DNA from: an uncultured Prevotellaceae bacterium | Lineage (GTDB): Bacteria > Bacteroidota > Bacteroidia > Bacteroidales > Bacteroidaceae | Direction of reading: 5' to 3' | Length of the DNA: 15,117 nt | Assembly (NCBI GenBank): GCA_945827465.1 | Contig: CALZOH010000056.1 | Span: forward strand, 1-15,117 | Shown: positions 6,185 through 13,305 of the stretch, in pieces | How positions within the stretch are numbered: position 1 is the stretch's first letter | Layout: the number at the start of each line of letters is the position of its first letter | Translations under genes and position numbers: made by a program | The notes under the pieces: generated by a model | Databases searched by the model: none | Told to the model about the DNA's origin: nothing | What the model saw: only the letters and a program-made list of their open reading frames with translations

Positions 6185-7873
6185 ATGGCAGAAGTTAACA
6201 TTCATTCAGCAGAGACGTTTAAGAATAAGGAAGCTGCTCAAAATGCAAAGCCTAAGAGTATTCTTGAATCTTTCGAGTACATAGTTGAACTTGCCGAGGA
6301 TTCCAATCTCGACAAGGATTTCTTCGATAAGGCAGGCAAACATATCCGATATGCCGCCCGAAAGCTACATCTATCGCCAATGCAGACGGTTCTTCTCGCC
6401 ATGTTCGTTGACCGGAGCGAAGACAATCGCATCCAGATTTCGGAATTAGCCCGATATGCAGGGTGCCGTACCACTAAAATCCTTAGGCTGTCAGAAGACG
6501 TGGACGTTTTGGAATCGAAGCACTATCTTCGCGCATCACACAGTAACAATTCGCTGAGTTACCGCGTATTTGGCGGCGCATTGAAAGCCCTGAGAAAGAA
6601 TGAACCGTTCGTTTATACAACCGAACCTGTAGTCGACACAGTGGCATTCTTTGACCGTTTCAATCGACTTATGAAGGAAATGGACGATGATGAACTGACT
6701 CATGAATCATTGTTGACACAAACAATGGAACTTTTGGACGAAATCAAAGATACAGATTTTGCAAGGAGGCTGCGCCGCTATAATCTGAATGAAGAAGATA
6801 CTCTCGTTTTCATCTTCATGGCTCACCTGTTCGTCGAAAATGACGATGATGACATCAGATTTCACGACATTGACAATATTTTCGATGATAGCGAGATTCC
6901 TCTCTGGCTTAAACGTCAATTTCGCTCTCGCAATTCAGACCTATTTGAAGCCGGACTGATAGAGAATGTCAATGAAGACGGAATGGCTCGCTCAGATGCA
7001 TTCAAGCTCACCGATAAAGCCAAGGAAGAGCTACTTGCGGAACTCAACCTCAACCAATCAGCGAAATCAGACAAGGGTCTGATAAAAGCCGATACGCTCG
7101 CGGCCAAAGAACTTATCTATAATGATAACGAGAAAAAAAGCGTGACCGAGTTATCTTCAATCCTGTCCGAATCCCGTTTCAAGGAGGTGCAGTCAAGGCT
7201 TAAAGCCGAAGGCATGCGTCCCGGTTTCTGCTGCATCTTCTATGGAGCGCCCGGCACCGGCAAAACAGAGACTGTCTATCAACTTGCCCGACAGACCGGA
7301 CGAAGCATTATGCGCGTTGATGTTGATAAAATCAAGAGCTGCTGGGTTGGCGAAAGCGAGAAAAACATCAAAAGCCTTTTCGATAAATACCGCAATATCT
7401 GCAAGAACGCCGACCTTGCACCGATACTGCTTTTCAATGAAGCAGACGCAGTGCTCGGTGTCAGAATGGAAGGAGCATCCCGGGCGGTGGACAAAATGGA
7501 GAATTCCATCCAGAATATCATCCTTCAGGAAATGGAAACTCTTGAAGGCATCATGATTGCAACGACAAATCTCACCACCAATCTCGACAAGGCCTTCGAA
7601 CGCCGTTTTCTGTATAAGATTCGCTTTGACAAGCCTACCGTCGAAGCACGCGCAAAGATATGGCAGGCAATGCTGCCTCGTCTCTCTGAGAAAGATGCCA
7701 GAACACTTGCCACTCAGTTTGATCTTTCAGGTGGCGAAATCGAGAATATCGCCCGTAAGCATACCGTCAACGCTATTCTTTCCGGAAATAATGATATAGA
7801 TATCAATGAAATCATCGACACCTGCCTCCATGAAAGAATTGATAATTCAAGCAGAAAAAGAATAGGATTCTGA
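6185..7873 (+). CDS. AAA+ ATPase with large N-terminal region
   Basis: A 562-residue protein from the ATG at 6185; the longer frame would need a TTG and overlaps the second -7 element. The C-terminal ~230 residues form a classical AAA module. Walker A is GAPGTGKT (354-361). A conserved SCWVGESEKNI segment resembles the pore-loop/sensor region of FtsH/Cdc48-type enzymes. Walker B reads ILLFNEAD, with Asn418 in place of the usual Asp before Glu419. The sensor and arginine-finger region contains ATTNLTTNLDKAFERRF. The first ~320 residues are not a protease and lack FtsH membrane segments. Residues ~60-140 look like a helical or winged-helix region, and an acidic linker (DDDD) follows. It probably remodels a protein or nucleic-acid complex. 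It is transcribed alone from its own promoter(s), directly ahead of the WYL factor. The substrate is unknown. Confidence 0.9.
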   Translation: MAEVNIHSAETFKNKEAAQNAKPKSILESFEYIVELAEDSNLDKDFFDKAGKHIRYAARKLHLSPMQTVLLAMFVDRSEDNRIQISELARYAGCRTTKILRLSEDVDVLESKHYLRASHSNNSLSYRVFGGALKALRKNEPFVYTTEPVVDTVAFFDRFNRLMKEMDDDELTHESLLTQTMELLDEIKDTDFARRLRRYNLNEEDTLVFIFMAHLFVENDDDDIRFHDIDNIFDDSEIPLWLKRQFRSRNSDLFEAGLIENVNEDGMARSDAFKLTDKAKEELLAELNLNQSAKSDKGLIKADTLAAKELIYNDNEKKSVTELSSILSESRFKEVQSRLKAEGMRPGFCCIFYGAPGTGKTETVYQLARQTGRSIMRVDVDKIKSCWVGESEKNIKSLFDKYRNICKNADLAPILLFNEADAVLGVRMEGASRAVDKMENSIQNIILQEMETLEGIMIATTNLTTNLDKAFERRFLYKIRFDKPTVEARAKIWQAMLPRLSEKDARTLATQFDLSGGEIENIARKHTVNAILSGNNDIDINEIIDTCLHERIDNSSRKRIGF

Positions 7874-7888
7874 ATAATAATCCTCAAA

Positions 7889-7923
7889 CTGTCATGTTTT
7901 GTCAGCCTGAATGATTATCTTTG
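7889..7923 (+). promoter_or_regulatory. Dyad promoter 2 (WYL regulator)
   Basis: CTGTCA (7889-7894), 5 bp, TGTCAG (7900-7905), 10 bp, TATCTTTG (7916-7923). The second half-site has T where the other three copies have G. The element starts 16 bp after the AAA+ stop, and the leader to the WYL start at 7942 would be only about 12 nt. A regulator carrying the cluster's shared site in its own promoter suggests autoregulation. Confidence 0.75.
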
Positions 7924-7941
7924 CCAAAAAGAATAGAAGCC

Positions 7942-8856
7942 ATGTCAACATCAGGACTTTTCAAAAAATATATCTGGCTTGTAGATGTGATCTACAGCAG
8001 CGGCGGCATAACTCGAGAAGAGATTGACCGGCGATGGTCTCGTTCCTCTTTGAATGAGGATCATGAAAACGGTATTCCGGAGCGAACATTCCACCGATAT
8101 AAGGATGCCATCAAGGATTTGTTTGACATTGACATCGTGTGCAACCGCTCGGCCGGTAAGGTTTACCGTATCGCCAACACAGACGAAATAGAGAGCGGAG
8201 GTATTCGCACATGGCTGCTCAACACCTTCGCGGTCAATAATCTGATTAACGAGAGTCATCACCTCAAACACCGCATCCTGTTTGAAGAGATACCATCCGG
8301 GCAGAAATATTTGTCACCCATCATTCAGGCTATGCGCGACGGCAAGACAGTCAATATATCTCATCAGTCGTTCTATCATCCTCATCCATATACGTTTGAG
8401 GTAGAGCCATATTGTGTGAAGGTGTTCAAACAACGCTGGTATCTGCTTGCGAGAAATATCGGAGAGGGATCTCTGAAAATATATGCTCTTGACCGTCTTC
8501 ACGGACTAGAGCAGACCGGTAATAATTTCGAACTGCCAAAAGGCTTTGATGCGGAAGGCGTCTTTCACGATGTGATAGGCATTATTATTGGCGGAAGAGA
8601 GCAACTGGAGGTCGTGGAGATCAAGGTGACGGATGGACAACAGAACTATTTCCGTTCGCTGCCACTGCATCATTCGCAGAAGGAAATAGTAAAGGTAGAT
8701 GATTATTCGATATTCTCATACTACCTTCGCCCAACCTTCGACTTCCGGCAGGAACTCCTCAAATATGGAGACGCAGTAGAAGTTCTTAAGCCTATGACAC
8801 TTAGACTAGAGATGGCGAATATTTCCAAGGCAATGAGTGAGTTATATACTGAATAA
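7942..8856 (+). CDS. WYL-domain transcription factor (winged helix, WYL, WCX)
   Basis: A 304-residue protein from the ATG at 7942; the frame opens earlier only at a TTG inside the -7 element. Residues ~1-78 are a winged-helix DNA-binding domain (GGITREEIDRRW, then RTFHRYKDAIKDLF as recognition helix). The WYL domain lies at about 120-192, with EPYCVKVFKQRWYLLAR carrying the name-giving Trp166-Tyr167-Leu168 and YALDRL after it. Residues ~215-300 resemble the WCX extension. WYL regulators sense ligands, in some cases nucleic acid or nucleotides, and several control phage-defence islands (BrxR, CapW). It has its own dyad promoter and a strong terminator, so it forms a one-gene unit in the middle of the cluster. 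It is the obvious candidate to bind the repeated CTGTCA dyads, but that is inference. Confidence 0.92.
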   Translation: MSTSGLFKKYIWLVDVIYSSGGITREEIDRRWSRSSLNEDHENGIPERTFHRYKDAIKDLFDIDIVCNRSAGKVYRIANTDEIESGGIRTWLLNTFAVNNLINESHHLKHRILFEEIPSGQKYLSPIIQAMRDGKTVNISHQSFYHPHPYTFEVEPYCVKVFKQRWYLLARNIGEGSLKIYALDRLHGLEQTGNNFELPKGFDAEGVFHDVIGIIIGGREQLEVVEIKVTDGQQNYFRSLPLHHSQKEIVKVDDYSIFSYYLRPTFDFRQELLKYGDAVEVLKPMTLRLEMANISKAMSELYTE

Positions 8857-8893
8857 TACTTGTATTTGTAAAAACGAAAATAGAGTTTCAATG

Positions 8894-8923
8894 AATCGTC
8901 GGCAGATATGTCGGCGATTTTTT
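8894..8923 (+). terminator. Intrinsic terminator of the WYL gene
   Basis: Arms 8894-8904 and 8909-8919 pair over 11 positions (two G-U) with a GATA tetraloop. The stem ends in a run of six T (8918-8923). It lies 37 bp after the WYL stop and 17 bp before dyad promoter 3, cleanly separating two transcription units. Confidence 0.88.
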
Positions 8924-8939
8924 GAAAATTGTTTTCAAG

Positions 8940-8974
8940 CTGTCAGCCTTTGGCAGTTGAACGCTCTAAATTTG
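8940..8974 (+). promoter_or_regulatory. Dyad promoter 3 (phosphoesterase/DprA unit)
   Basis: CTGTCA (8940-8945), 5 bp, TGGCAG (8951-8956), 10 bp, TAAATTTG (8967-8974). The 17-bp dyad CTGTCAGCCTTTGGCAG is identical to the one in promoter 4, 4.3 kb away. The next start codon is at 9000, leaving a leader of about 20 nt. Confidence 0.82.
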
Positions 8975-8999
8975 CATCGAATTACCAAACAAAAATATT

Positions 9000-9221
9000 A
9001 TGGCACTTTGGAAATTAACAACGAAGCACACGCGCACAGTCAATGGTGTGCACATCGAGAAGGGTATGACCGCAGAAGTCGTGACAGCAACCACTTCTAA
9101 TCCGCTCAACAATCCGCAAGGGCGCGATCTGATTACAAACGCCTTTATGGCAAAGTATGGCATAGACTTGAAAAAGGCTGCCAATCTAACCTCCGGTTAT
9201 CTGGATTGCGTAAAGGTTTAA
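9000..9221 (+). CDS. Small protein, 73 residues (possibly DUF6140-like)
   Basis: The first gene after dyad promoter 3, with its ATG about 20 nt from the predicted start of transcription. The product is short, basic and without membrane segments or signal peptide. It begins MALWKLTTKHTRTVNGVHIEKGM, reads as a small beta-rich N-terminal half (residues 1-30), then a polar link with TTSNPLNNPQG, then a helical half (DLITNAFMAKYGIDLKKA). The layout reminds me of the small Bacteroidales family DUF6140, but I cannot confirm this without a search. It is separated from the next gene by a stable hairpin, which could let it be made in larger amounts than the rest of the unit. Function unknown. Confidence 0.72.
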   Translation: MALWKLTTKHTRTVNGVHIEKGMTAEVVTATTSNPLNNPQGRDLITNAFMAKYGIDLKKAANLTSGYLDCVKV

Positions 9222-9229
9222 TCTCATCC

Positions 9230-9263
9230 AATGGTTCCGGGGTCTGATGGCATCGGAACCATT
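9230..9263 (+). other. 10-bp RNA hairpin between first and second gene of unit 3
   Basis: AATGGTTCCG (9230-9239) and CGGAACCATT (9254-9263) are perfect complements with a 14-nt loop. No U-run follows (AAAACAC), so it is not a standard terminator. An in-frame ATG (9247) lies in the loop, which argues that the next gene starts at the ATG at 9277. It may be a processing or stability element. Confidence 0.55.
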
Positions 9264-9276
9264 AAAACACTCTCGT

Positions 9277-9498
9277 ATGCAGAAGATAAAGATTGGCGAT
9301 GTATCGAAACTGATGCAACATCTGTACTTTAGGCATCAGTTGGGTCTTGACAAATTAGAGAACAATGTCTTTGAGTTTTTACTTCCGCCTCCGACGGAAG
9401 AAGAACTCAAAGAGGCTATTGAACACCAACGCAATGATACAGCTATTTCGCTGGAAGAACGCCTGAACATAGCCGTCTGGCGACTTGGCGGATGGTAG
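9277..9498 (+). CDS. Small hypothetical protein, 73 residues
   Basis: I take the ATG at 9277 because the earlier in-frame ATG at 9247 would be buried in a hairpin; starting there would add ten residues. The product is soluble and mostly helical in appearance: MQKIKIGDVSKLMQHLYF, then a proline turn (LLPPPTEEE) and a charged helix ending in VWRLGGW. No family was recognised. It ends in TAG, 19 bp before the phosphoesterase ATG, and so belongs to the same transcript. The size and position are similar to its upstream neighbour, but I see no sequence similarity between the two. Confidence 0.6.
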   Translation: MQKIKIGDVSKLMQHLYFRHQLGLDKLENNVFEFLLPPPTEEELKEAIEHQRNDTAISLEERLNIAVWRLGGW

Positions 9499-9517
9499 GA
9501 GAATTACAGAATTAACA

Positions 9518-10330
9518 ATGACTGAAGGAGCTAAAACCGACATACTTTTTCTGGGCGACATTCACGGTCGGCCTTATTGGAAAAACATTATCGAATGGGA
9601 GCAGCCGGACAAGGTTGTTTTCTTAGGCGATTATGTCACTACGCACGATGAAATTTCTGTGACTCAGCAAATCCGGAATCTCAAGGATATCCTTGATTAT
9701 AAAGACTCTGATTCCGAGAATGTGATTATGCTCCGTGGCAATCATGATCTTGATGCATTGGGATACGACTGGGCTAAATGCTATCCCTCGGCTGAATGGC
9801 TCTGGCCCCGGATGGGTCTCGGGACGACATTGGGCAACCGATTCTTGGATTCAACCCAATGGTGCTATGTCTTTGAGAACAACGGTGAGAAATGGGTCGC
9901 ATCTCATGCCGGTATCTCAATGCCATGGCTTTTGGAACTTGTGAACAGTGATGAAAATATTAAGTTCCAATCACTGAAGGATATCAACAAATATGCTCCG
10001 AATCCCTTGTTTGGTTTCAACGGTGATAGATATGATATGAGCGGCATTTCGCCTCAACAATCGTTGACGTGGATTAGGCCTCGAACATTGCTGCAGTACG
10101 TCATTCCACACTGGAATCAAATTGTAGCACATACCCCCACCGAAACTATCCCGGTCCTAGGCCATTCAAAATCCGGCAAGGATATATGGTTTTGCGACTG
10201 CATGGCGATTCCTGCCTATCTCACATTAGACACAGCCGGGTTGTTTCATACCAAGAGATACGCTGGTGAAGGGAACCGATTCATCGAAGAAATCGAACGT
10301 CGGTCTATCGATTCTATATTTGAAGATTAG
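9518..10330 (+). CDS. Calcineurin-like metallophosphoesterase
   Basis: A 270-residue protein from the ATG at 9518; the frame continues upstream only to a TTG inside the preceding gene. It has the metal-binding signature of the calcineurin-like family in order: GDIHG (13-17), GDY (37-39, Asp38), GNHD (74-77), SHAG (129-132), then IVAHTPT (203-209) with His205. The GDxHG...GNHD...SHAG pattern resembles PPP-type phosphatases and ApaH-like hydrolases, so the substrate may be a phosphoprotein, a dinucleotide or a nucleic-acid end. All expected metal ligands are visible, so it should be active. No signal peptide is present, so it is cytoplasmic. It is third in the unit and is separated by 60 bp from the next gene. 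Confidence 0.9.
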   Translation: MTEGAKTDILFLGDIHGRPYWKNIIEWEQPDKVVFLGDYVTTHDEISVTQQIRNLKDILDYKDSDSENVIMLRGNHDLDALGYDWAKCYPSAEWLWPRMGLGTTLGNRFLDSTQWCYVFENNGEKWVASHAGISMPWLLELVNSDENIKFQSLKDINKYAPNPLFGFNGDRYDMSGISPQQSLTWIRPRTLLQYVIPHWNQIVAHTPTETIPVLGHSKSGKDIWFCDCMAIPAYLTLDTAGLFHTKRYAGEGNRFIEEIERRSIDSIFED

Positions 10331-10390
10331 GCTGAAGTATTACCGAAACACCCAAGCGAACAGTTACAACCGAATAAATAATACTGCATT

Positions 10391-10810
10391 ATGGACTTAA
10401 TCAACATGTCATTGAATGAGCGAAAGAAATGGAAACGACTACGCCGCGATTATTTCAATGAGATAGTCAGAAAGTATTCTTCTCTTGAAGACTTTTTCAT
10501 TGCCGAAGAGTATAATATGGCGGTCAGAGGTTACACTGTCGCTATGTATAAGGGTCATATAGGGATTACAGTTTGGCTTGACTATGGGGAGTATGAGGAA
10601 TACTACGTTGTCCCGGCTAATAGTAACTCCCTGCGTGTGAGCAATATCATCATGTGGCAGGATGACTGTTGCGCAAACACCAATGACTATTTGGCCGACG
10701 AATACATCCGTGAAGATACAAAGTTGATAGAAGGAGAAGAGTTTGATCCAGAAAACGAAACTTACTCAGATATTTATTCGTGGTCTCGCACTTCTCGGTT
10801 ATTCCCGTAA
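10391..10810 (+). CDS. Hypothetical protein, 139 residues
   Basis: Starts with ATG at 10391 in an A-rich leader after a 60-bp gap that contains no promoter I can recognise. The N-terminal ~35 residues are basic and helical (NERKKWKRLRRDYFNEIVRKY). The centre has beta-rich stretches (YTVAMYKGHIGITVWLDYGEYEEYYVVPAN), and the C-terminus is acidic (EGEEFDPENE) and ends in SRTSRLFP. No family was recognised and no catalytic motif is visible. It is co-oriented and probably co-transcribed with the phosphoesterase and the DprA-like gene. Its stop TAA is immediately followed by the open DprA-like frame. Confidence 0.72.
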   Translation: MDLINMSLNERKKWKRLRRDYFNEIVRKYSSLEDFFIAEEYNMAVRGYTVAMYKGHIGITVWLDYGEYEEYYVVPANSNSLRVSNIIMWQDDCCANTNDYLADEYIREDTKLIEGEEFDPENETYSDIYSWSRTSRLFP

Positions 10811-10873
10811 AAATTAATTTCCATAGGCGACGATTGTCCTGAGTGGATTTATTATTCCGGCAGACACTGGCTT

Positions 10874-11401
10874 TTGAGACATAAAGAAATAGTTGCTATT
10901 GTCGGAAGCAGAGATTGTGATGAGGCCGGCCGGATTATGGCCTATAAGCTGGCGGAGAAAGTTGTGCGGGAAGGCAAGACCGTACTTAGCGGACTGGCTC
11001 TTGGCATTGACACATCTGCTCATCTTGGTTGCCTTGATGCCGGAGGTGAAACAATAGCAGTTGTCGGATCAGGCATCGATATCGTACATCCCAAAGAAAA
11101 CGCATGGCTACAGGAAAGAATCAAATTCAACGGAGGCTTGATAATGTCCGAGCAGCCGCCTGGAACTAAAGTCAATCCTACGCGCCTTATTGCCCGCTGC
11201 CGATTGCAGGCGGCTTTAGCCGATAAGGTGATTGTGGTTCAATGTAGCAATCCTAGCGGGACTCTGCATACGGCAGAGTTTGCCCGTAGGTATGGCAAAC
11301 CGGTTTACGCCGTGAAATTTGACGATACTACTCCACAGAATGCCGGGAATGAATACTTGCTTGAAAATGGCCTCGCCCAACCGTTAAATGAAAAAATGTA
11401 G
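10874..11401 (+). CDS. Short DprA/Smf-like Rossmann protein with uncertain start
   Basis: The product has the DprA core: VAIVGSR (7-13), TVLSGLALGIDTSAHLG (36-52), IAVVGSGIDIVHPKEN (61-76), IMSEQPPGTK (90-99) and NPSGTLHTAEFARRYGKPVYAV (126-147). These form the Rossmann-like fold that in DprA binds single-stranded DNA and loads RecA. It is only ~175 residues, without the SAM or winged-helix domains of full DprA. Similar single-domain proteins occur in defence and nucleotide-signalling contexts. The start is doubtful. TTG at 10874 is the only standard candidate, but the frame is open back to the previous stop and the segment CPEWIYYSGRHWLL just before it looks like the usual DprA lead-in. The ATA at 10823 could be a mutated start. 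Confidence 0.82.
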   Translation: MRHKEIVAIVGSRDCDEAGRIMAYKLAEKVVREGKTVLSGLALGIDTSAHLGCLDAGGETIAVVGSGIDIVHPKENAWLQERIKFNGGLIMSEQPPGTKVNPTRLIARCRLQAALADKVIVVQCSNPSGTLHTAEFARRYGKPVYAVKFDDTTPQNAGNEYLLENGLAQPLNEKM

Positions 11402-11456
11402 AATAATAAAAAGACAACTGAGTTTCTTTGCTTAGTAACCATATAATTTGCATATT

Positions 11457-12485
11457 ATGACAGTAAAAGAGTTATTCCAATCCGTCGGGTTCGATAATCT
11501 ACTGAAAGCCCTGCAGAATACCCATCGTAACGACCGTTCTATTGGAACCACCGTCGCTTATAAACAGGCATTTGATGAAATATGCCTCACAGAATTTTAG
11601 GGGGAAGGAGGCGAAGTTACATTTGATATAACTTCGCCACGAGAAGATTGGTATAAACCACACCATTTACCATTGCTTGCCATTAACATTGAGGGCGATT
11701 ATTGGCGAAACACCGTTGGCAAAACGGTGGTAAAACCGGATGATAATCCTTTTACTGACGCGGAACTTGCCGGGGCCATACTTTGGGGGATGACATTTTA
11801 TGGATTTGGACGGCATAATATCTGGTCACCGTGTGAAGAGCGTTATTCATCATACGGTGAGAAAGCTGTATTGCTTGAGCGCAAAATGTATCTGCAATAT
11901 TTAAGAGACAAACACGAAAAACGTCGTTTAATTCTTGGAGAATATATGTTCTTCGGTATTGCCTTTACCAGAGAGACCTGGAATCAAATAAACTTCCGAC
12001 AGAAGCACCAGAACCGCTCCAAGCGCAAAAGGTTTTATCGAATGGAAAAAAGGATAGCTCAACTAAAACGGCTTGACAAACGGCAACATCTTATTGACAC
12101 ACTTCATGAAAAGTGCGGATTTGATGACGCCCGACTTGAAGAGAAGATTATGAATGCCGGAAGCATCGCTGAAACGTGGCGAGAATCACATGTTGCTGAT
12201 TTGTCACAACGCGCTAAATATCTCGAAGACCTACTAACAAATTATTTCCCGACATACTATGAGTTCGATTTCGATGCCGATGGGCTGCTGATTGTAGCTT
12301 ATACATCAGAAAAAACGCCCTTGACTGCCGGCGAAGAAAGTGACCTTAAATCCTTCTTACATTCTCCCGACACAAAGATGCCCATTATCTTCATCAAAGG
12401 CATCGACAACGAAACGAAATCCGGCATTGCCCTCCAGTTTATTCTTATAAAAAAGGAACCTATCGTTGATGACGATGAAGATTGA
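11457..12485 (+). pseudogene. Gene of unknown function split by an in-frame TAG
   Basis: The ATG at 11457 opens MTVKELFQSVGFDNLLKAL and runs for 47 codons to TAG at 11598-11600. The same frame then continues without interruption to 12485 (GEGGEVTFDITSPREDWYKPHH, LLAINIEGDYW and onward). An intact protein would have about 341 residues. The N-terminus resembles Bacteroidales proteins of the DUF6557 type (recalled, not verified). The middle has aromatic-rich and basic segments (YRMEKRIAQLKRLDKRQ) and the C-terminus is acidic (VDDDED). Other genes here also end in TAG, so amber is a true stop in this genome. Either the gene is broken, the base is an error, or the second part is made from an internal start, with TTG at 11673 giving 270 residues. 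No catalytic motif was recognised. Confidence 0.72.
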
Positions 12486-12530
12486 TCAAGATTCCGACAC
12501 TTTGCTTCAGTGATGATTAAAGAAATCGCT

Positions 12531-13226
12531 ATGAAACGTTTGATATCCATCTCTGTCACCACAATTTTGTGGATTGAAGGTAATCATGCATGGTTTGATG
12601 TGTGGCTGGCTCCAGGCACTTCGATTGAGGTGCATTGGGGTGACGGTCATGTATCAAAGCACCATTATGCAAAGAACATAATATGTCGGCCAGCCCACTA
12701 TTACAAGAATTTGAAGGTGAAGGCGTCATACCAAATCGAATTTTACTCAGAGGATGAAAATGCCATTGTGTGTTTGGTTGACGGTACATGGGAAATGCAC
12801 GTTGATAAGCTGATTGTCGAAAACTGCCCGGGATTGAAAGCTTTGACCTATCATCAACTCTACGGTATAGATTTATCCGGGTGTCAAAACTTGGAATATC
12901 TCGATATTCAGGATGCCGCCTTTGACAGCCTGGACTTTTCACTATTCCCCAAGCTGCATAAACTCATGTGCAAAGGTTCTAATTTCAAGGTACTTGATCT
13001 CAGTAAGAATCCCGGGATTGAGGAACTGGGATATATGTTTTGCCACTCACTGACAAAAATAAAATTGCCAAACAATTCTAATCTGCGCCTTGCGAATATT
13101 CCGGAGTATGTACCTCTCGACAAACATTCATGGTTATGGCTACAAAAGACTATTGAAAGAAATGGAGGCGGCCTTGTAGACTGGGTTGATCCCGATTATA
13201 CCAGCATTGGAATGATGTACAAATAA
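12531..13226 (+). CDS. WGDG/leucine-rich-repeat protein
   Basis: About 231 residues from the ATG at 12531; ATG at 12513 or GTG at 12510 would add six or seven residues. Residues ~1-95 are beta-rich and carry a WGDG motif (IEVHWGDGHV), as in PKD-like domains found in front of bacterial repeat proteins. From about 100 the sequence has degenerate leucine-rich repeats (KLIVENCPGLKAL, IDLSGCQNLEYLDI, KLHKLMCKGSNFKVLDLS, SLTKIKLPNNSNLRLANI). There is no clear signal peptide, so it is probably cytoplasmic and serves binding rather than catalysis. It is last in unit 3. No terminator is evident before dyad promoter 4, so some read-through into unit 4 is possible. Confidence 0.75.
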   Translation: MKRLISISVTTILWIEGNHAWFDVWLAPGTSIEVHWGDGHVSKHHYAKNIICRPAHYYKNLKVKASYQIEFYSEDENAIVCLVDGTWEMHVDKLIVENCPGLKALTYHQLYGIDLSGCQNLEYLDIQDAAFDSLDFSLFPKLHKLMCKGSNFKVLDLSKNPGIEELGYMFCHSLTKIKLPNNSNLRLANIPEYVPLDKHSWLWLQKTIERNGGGLVDWVDPDYTSIGMMYK

Positions 13227-13245
13227 TTATTGGAATTTCGCCGGA

Positions 13246-13280
13246 CTGTCAGCCTTTGGCAGTTTAAGAGAGTAAATTTG
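13246..13280 (+). promoter_or_regulatory. Dyad promoter 4 (FtsZ-like/exonuclease unit)
   Basis: CTGTCA (13246-13251), 5 bp, TGGCAG (13257-13262), 10 bp, TAAATTTG (13273-13280). It is identical to promoter 3 over the 17-bp dyad and over the -7 element. It starts 19 bp after the LRR gene and leaves a leader of about 20 nt before the ATG at 13306. Confidence 0.82.
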
Positions 13281-13305
13281 CAGCATAACTCAAACAAAAA
13301 ACTAT

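Noticed and set aside
11430..11456. Possible promoter (TATAATTTG) before the amber-split gene
   Set aside because: It has one base too many between TA and TTTG, no TTTG at the right distance and no dyad, so the gene is more likely read from promoter 3.
12556..12942. 128-codon minus-strand frame inside the LRR gene
   Set aside because: No recognisable domain and fully opposed to a plus-strand gene with visible LRR motifs.
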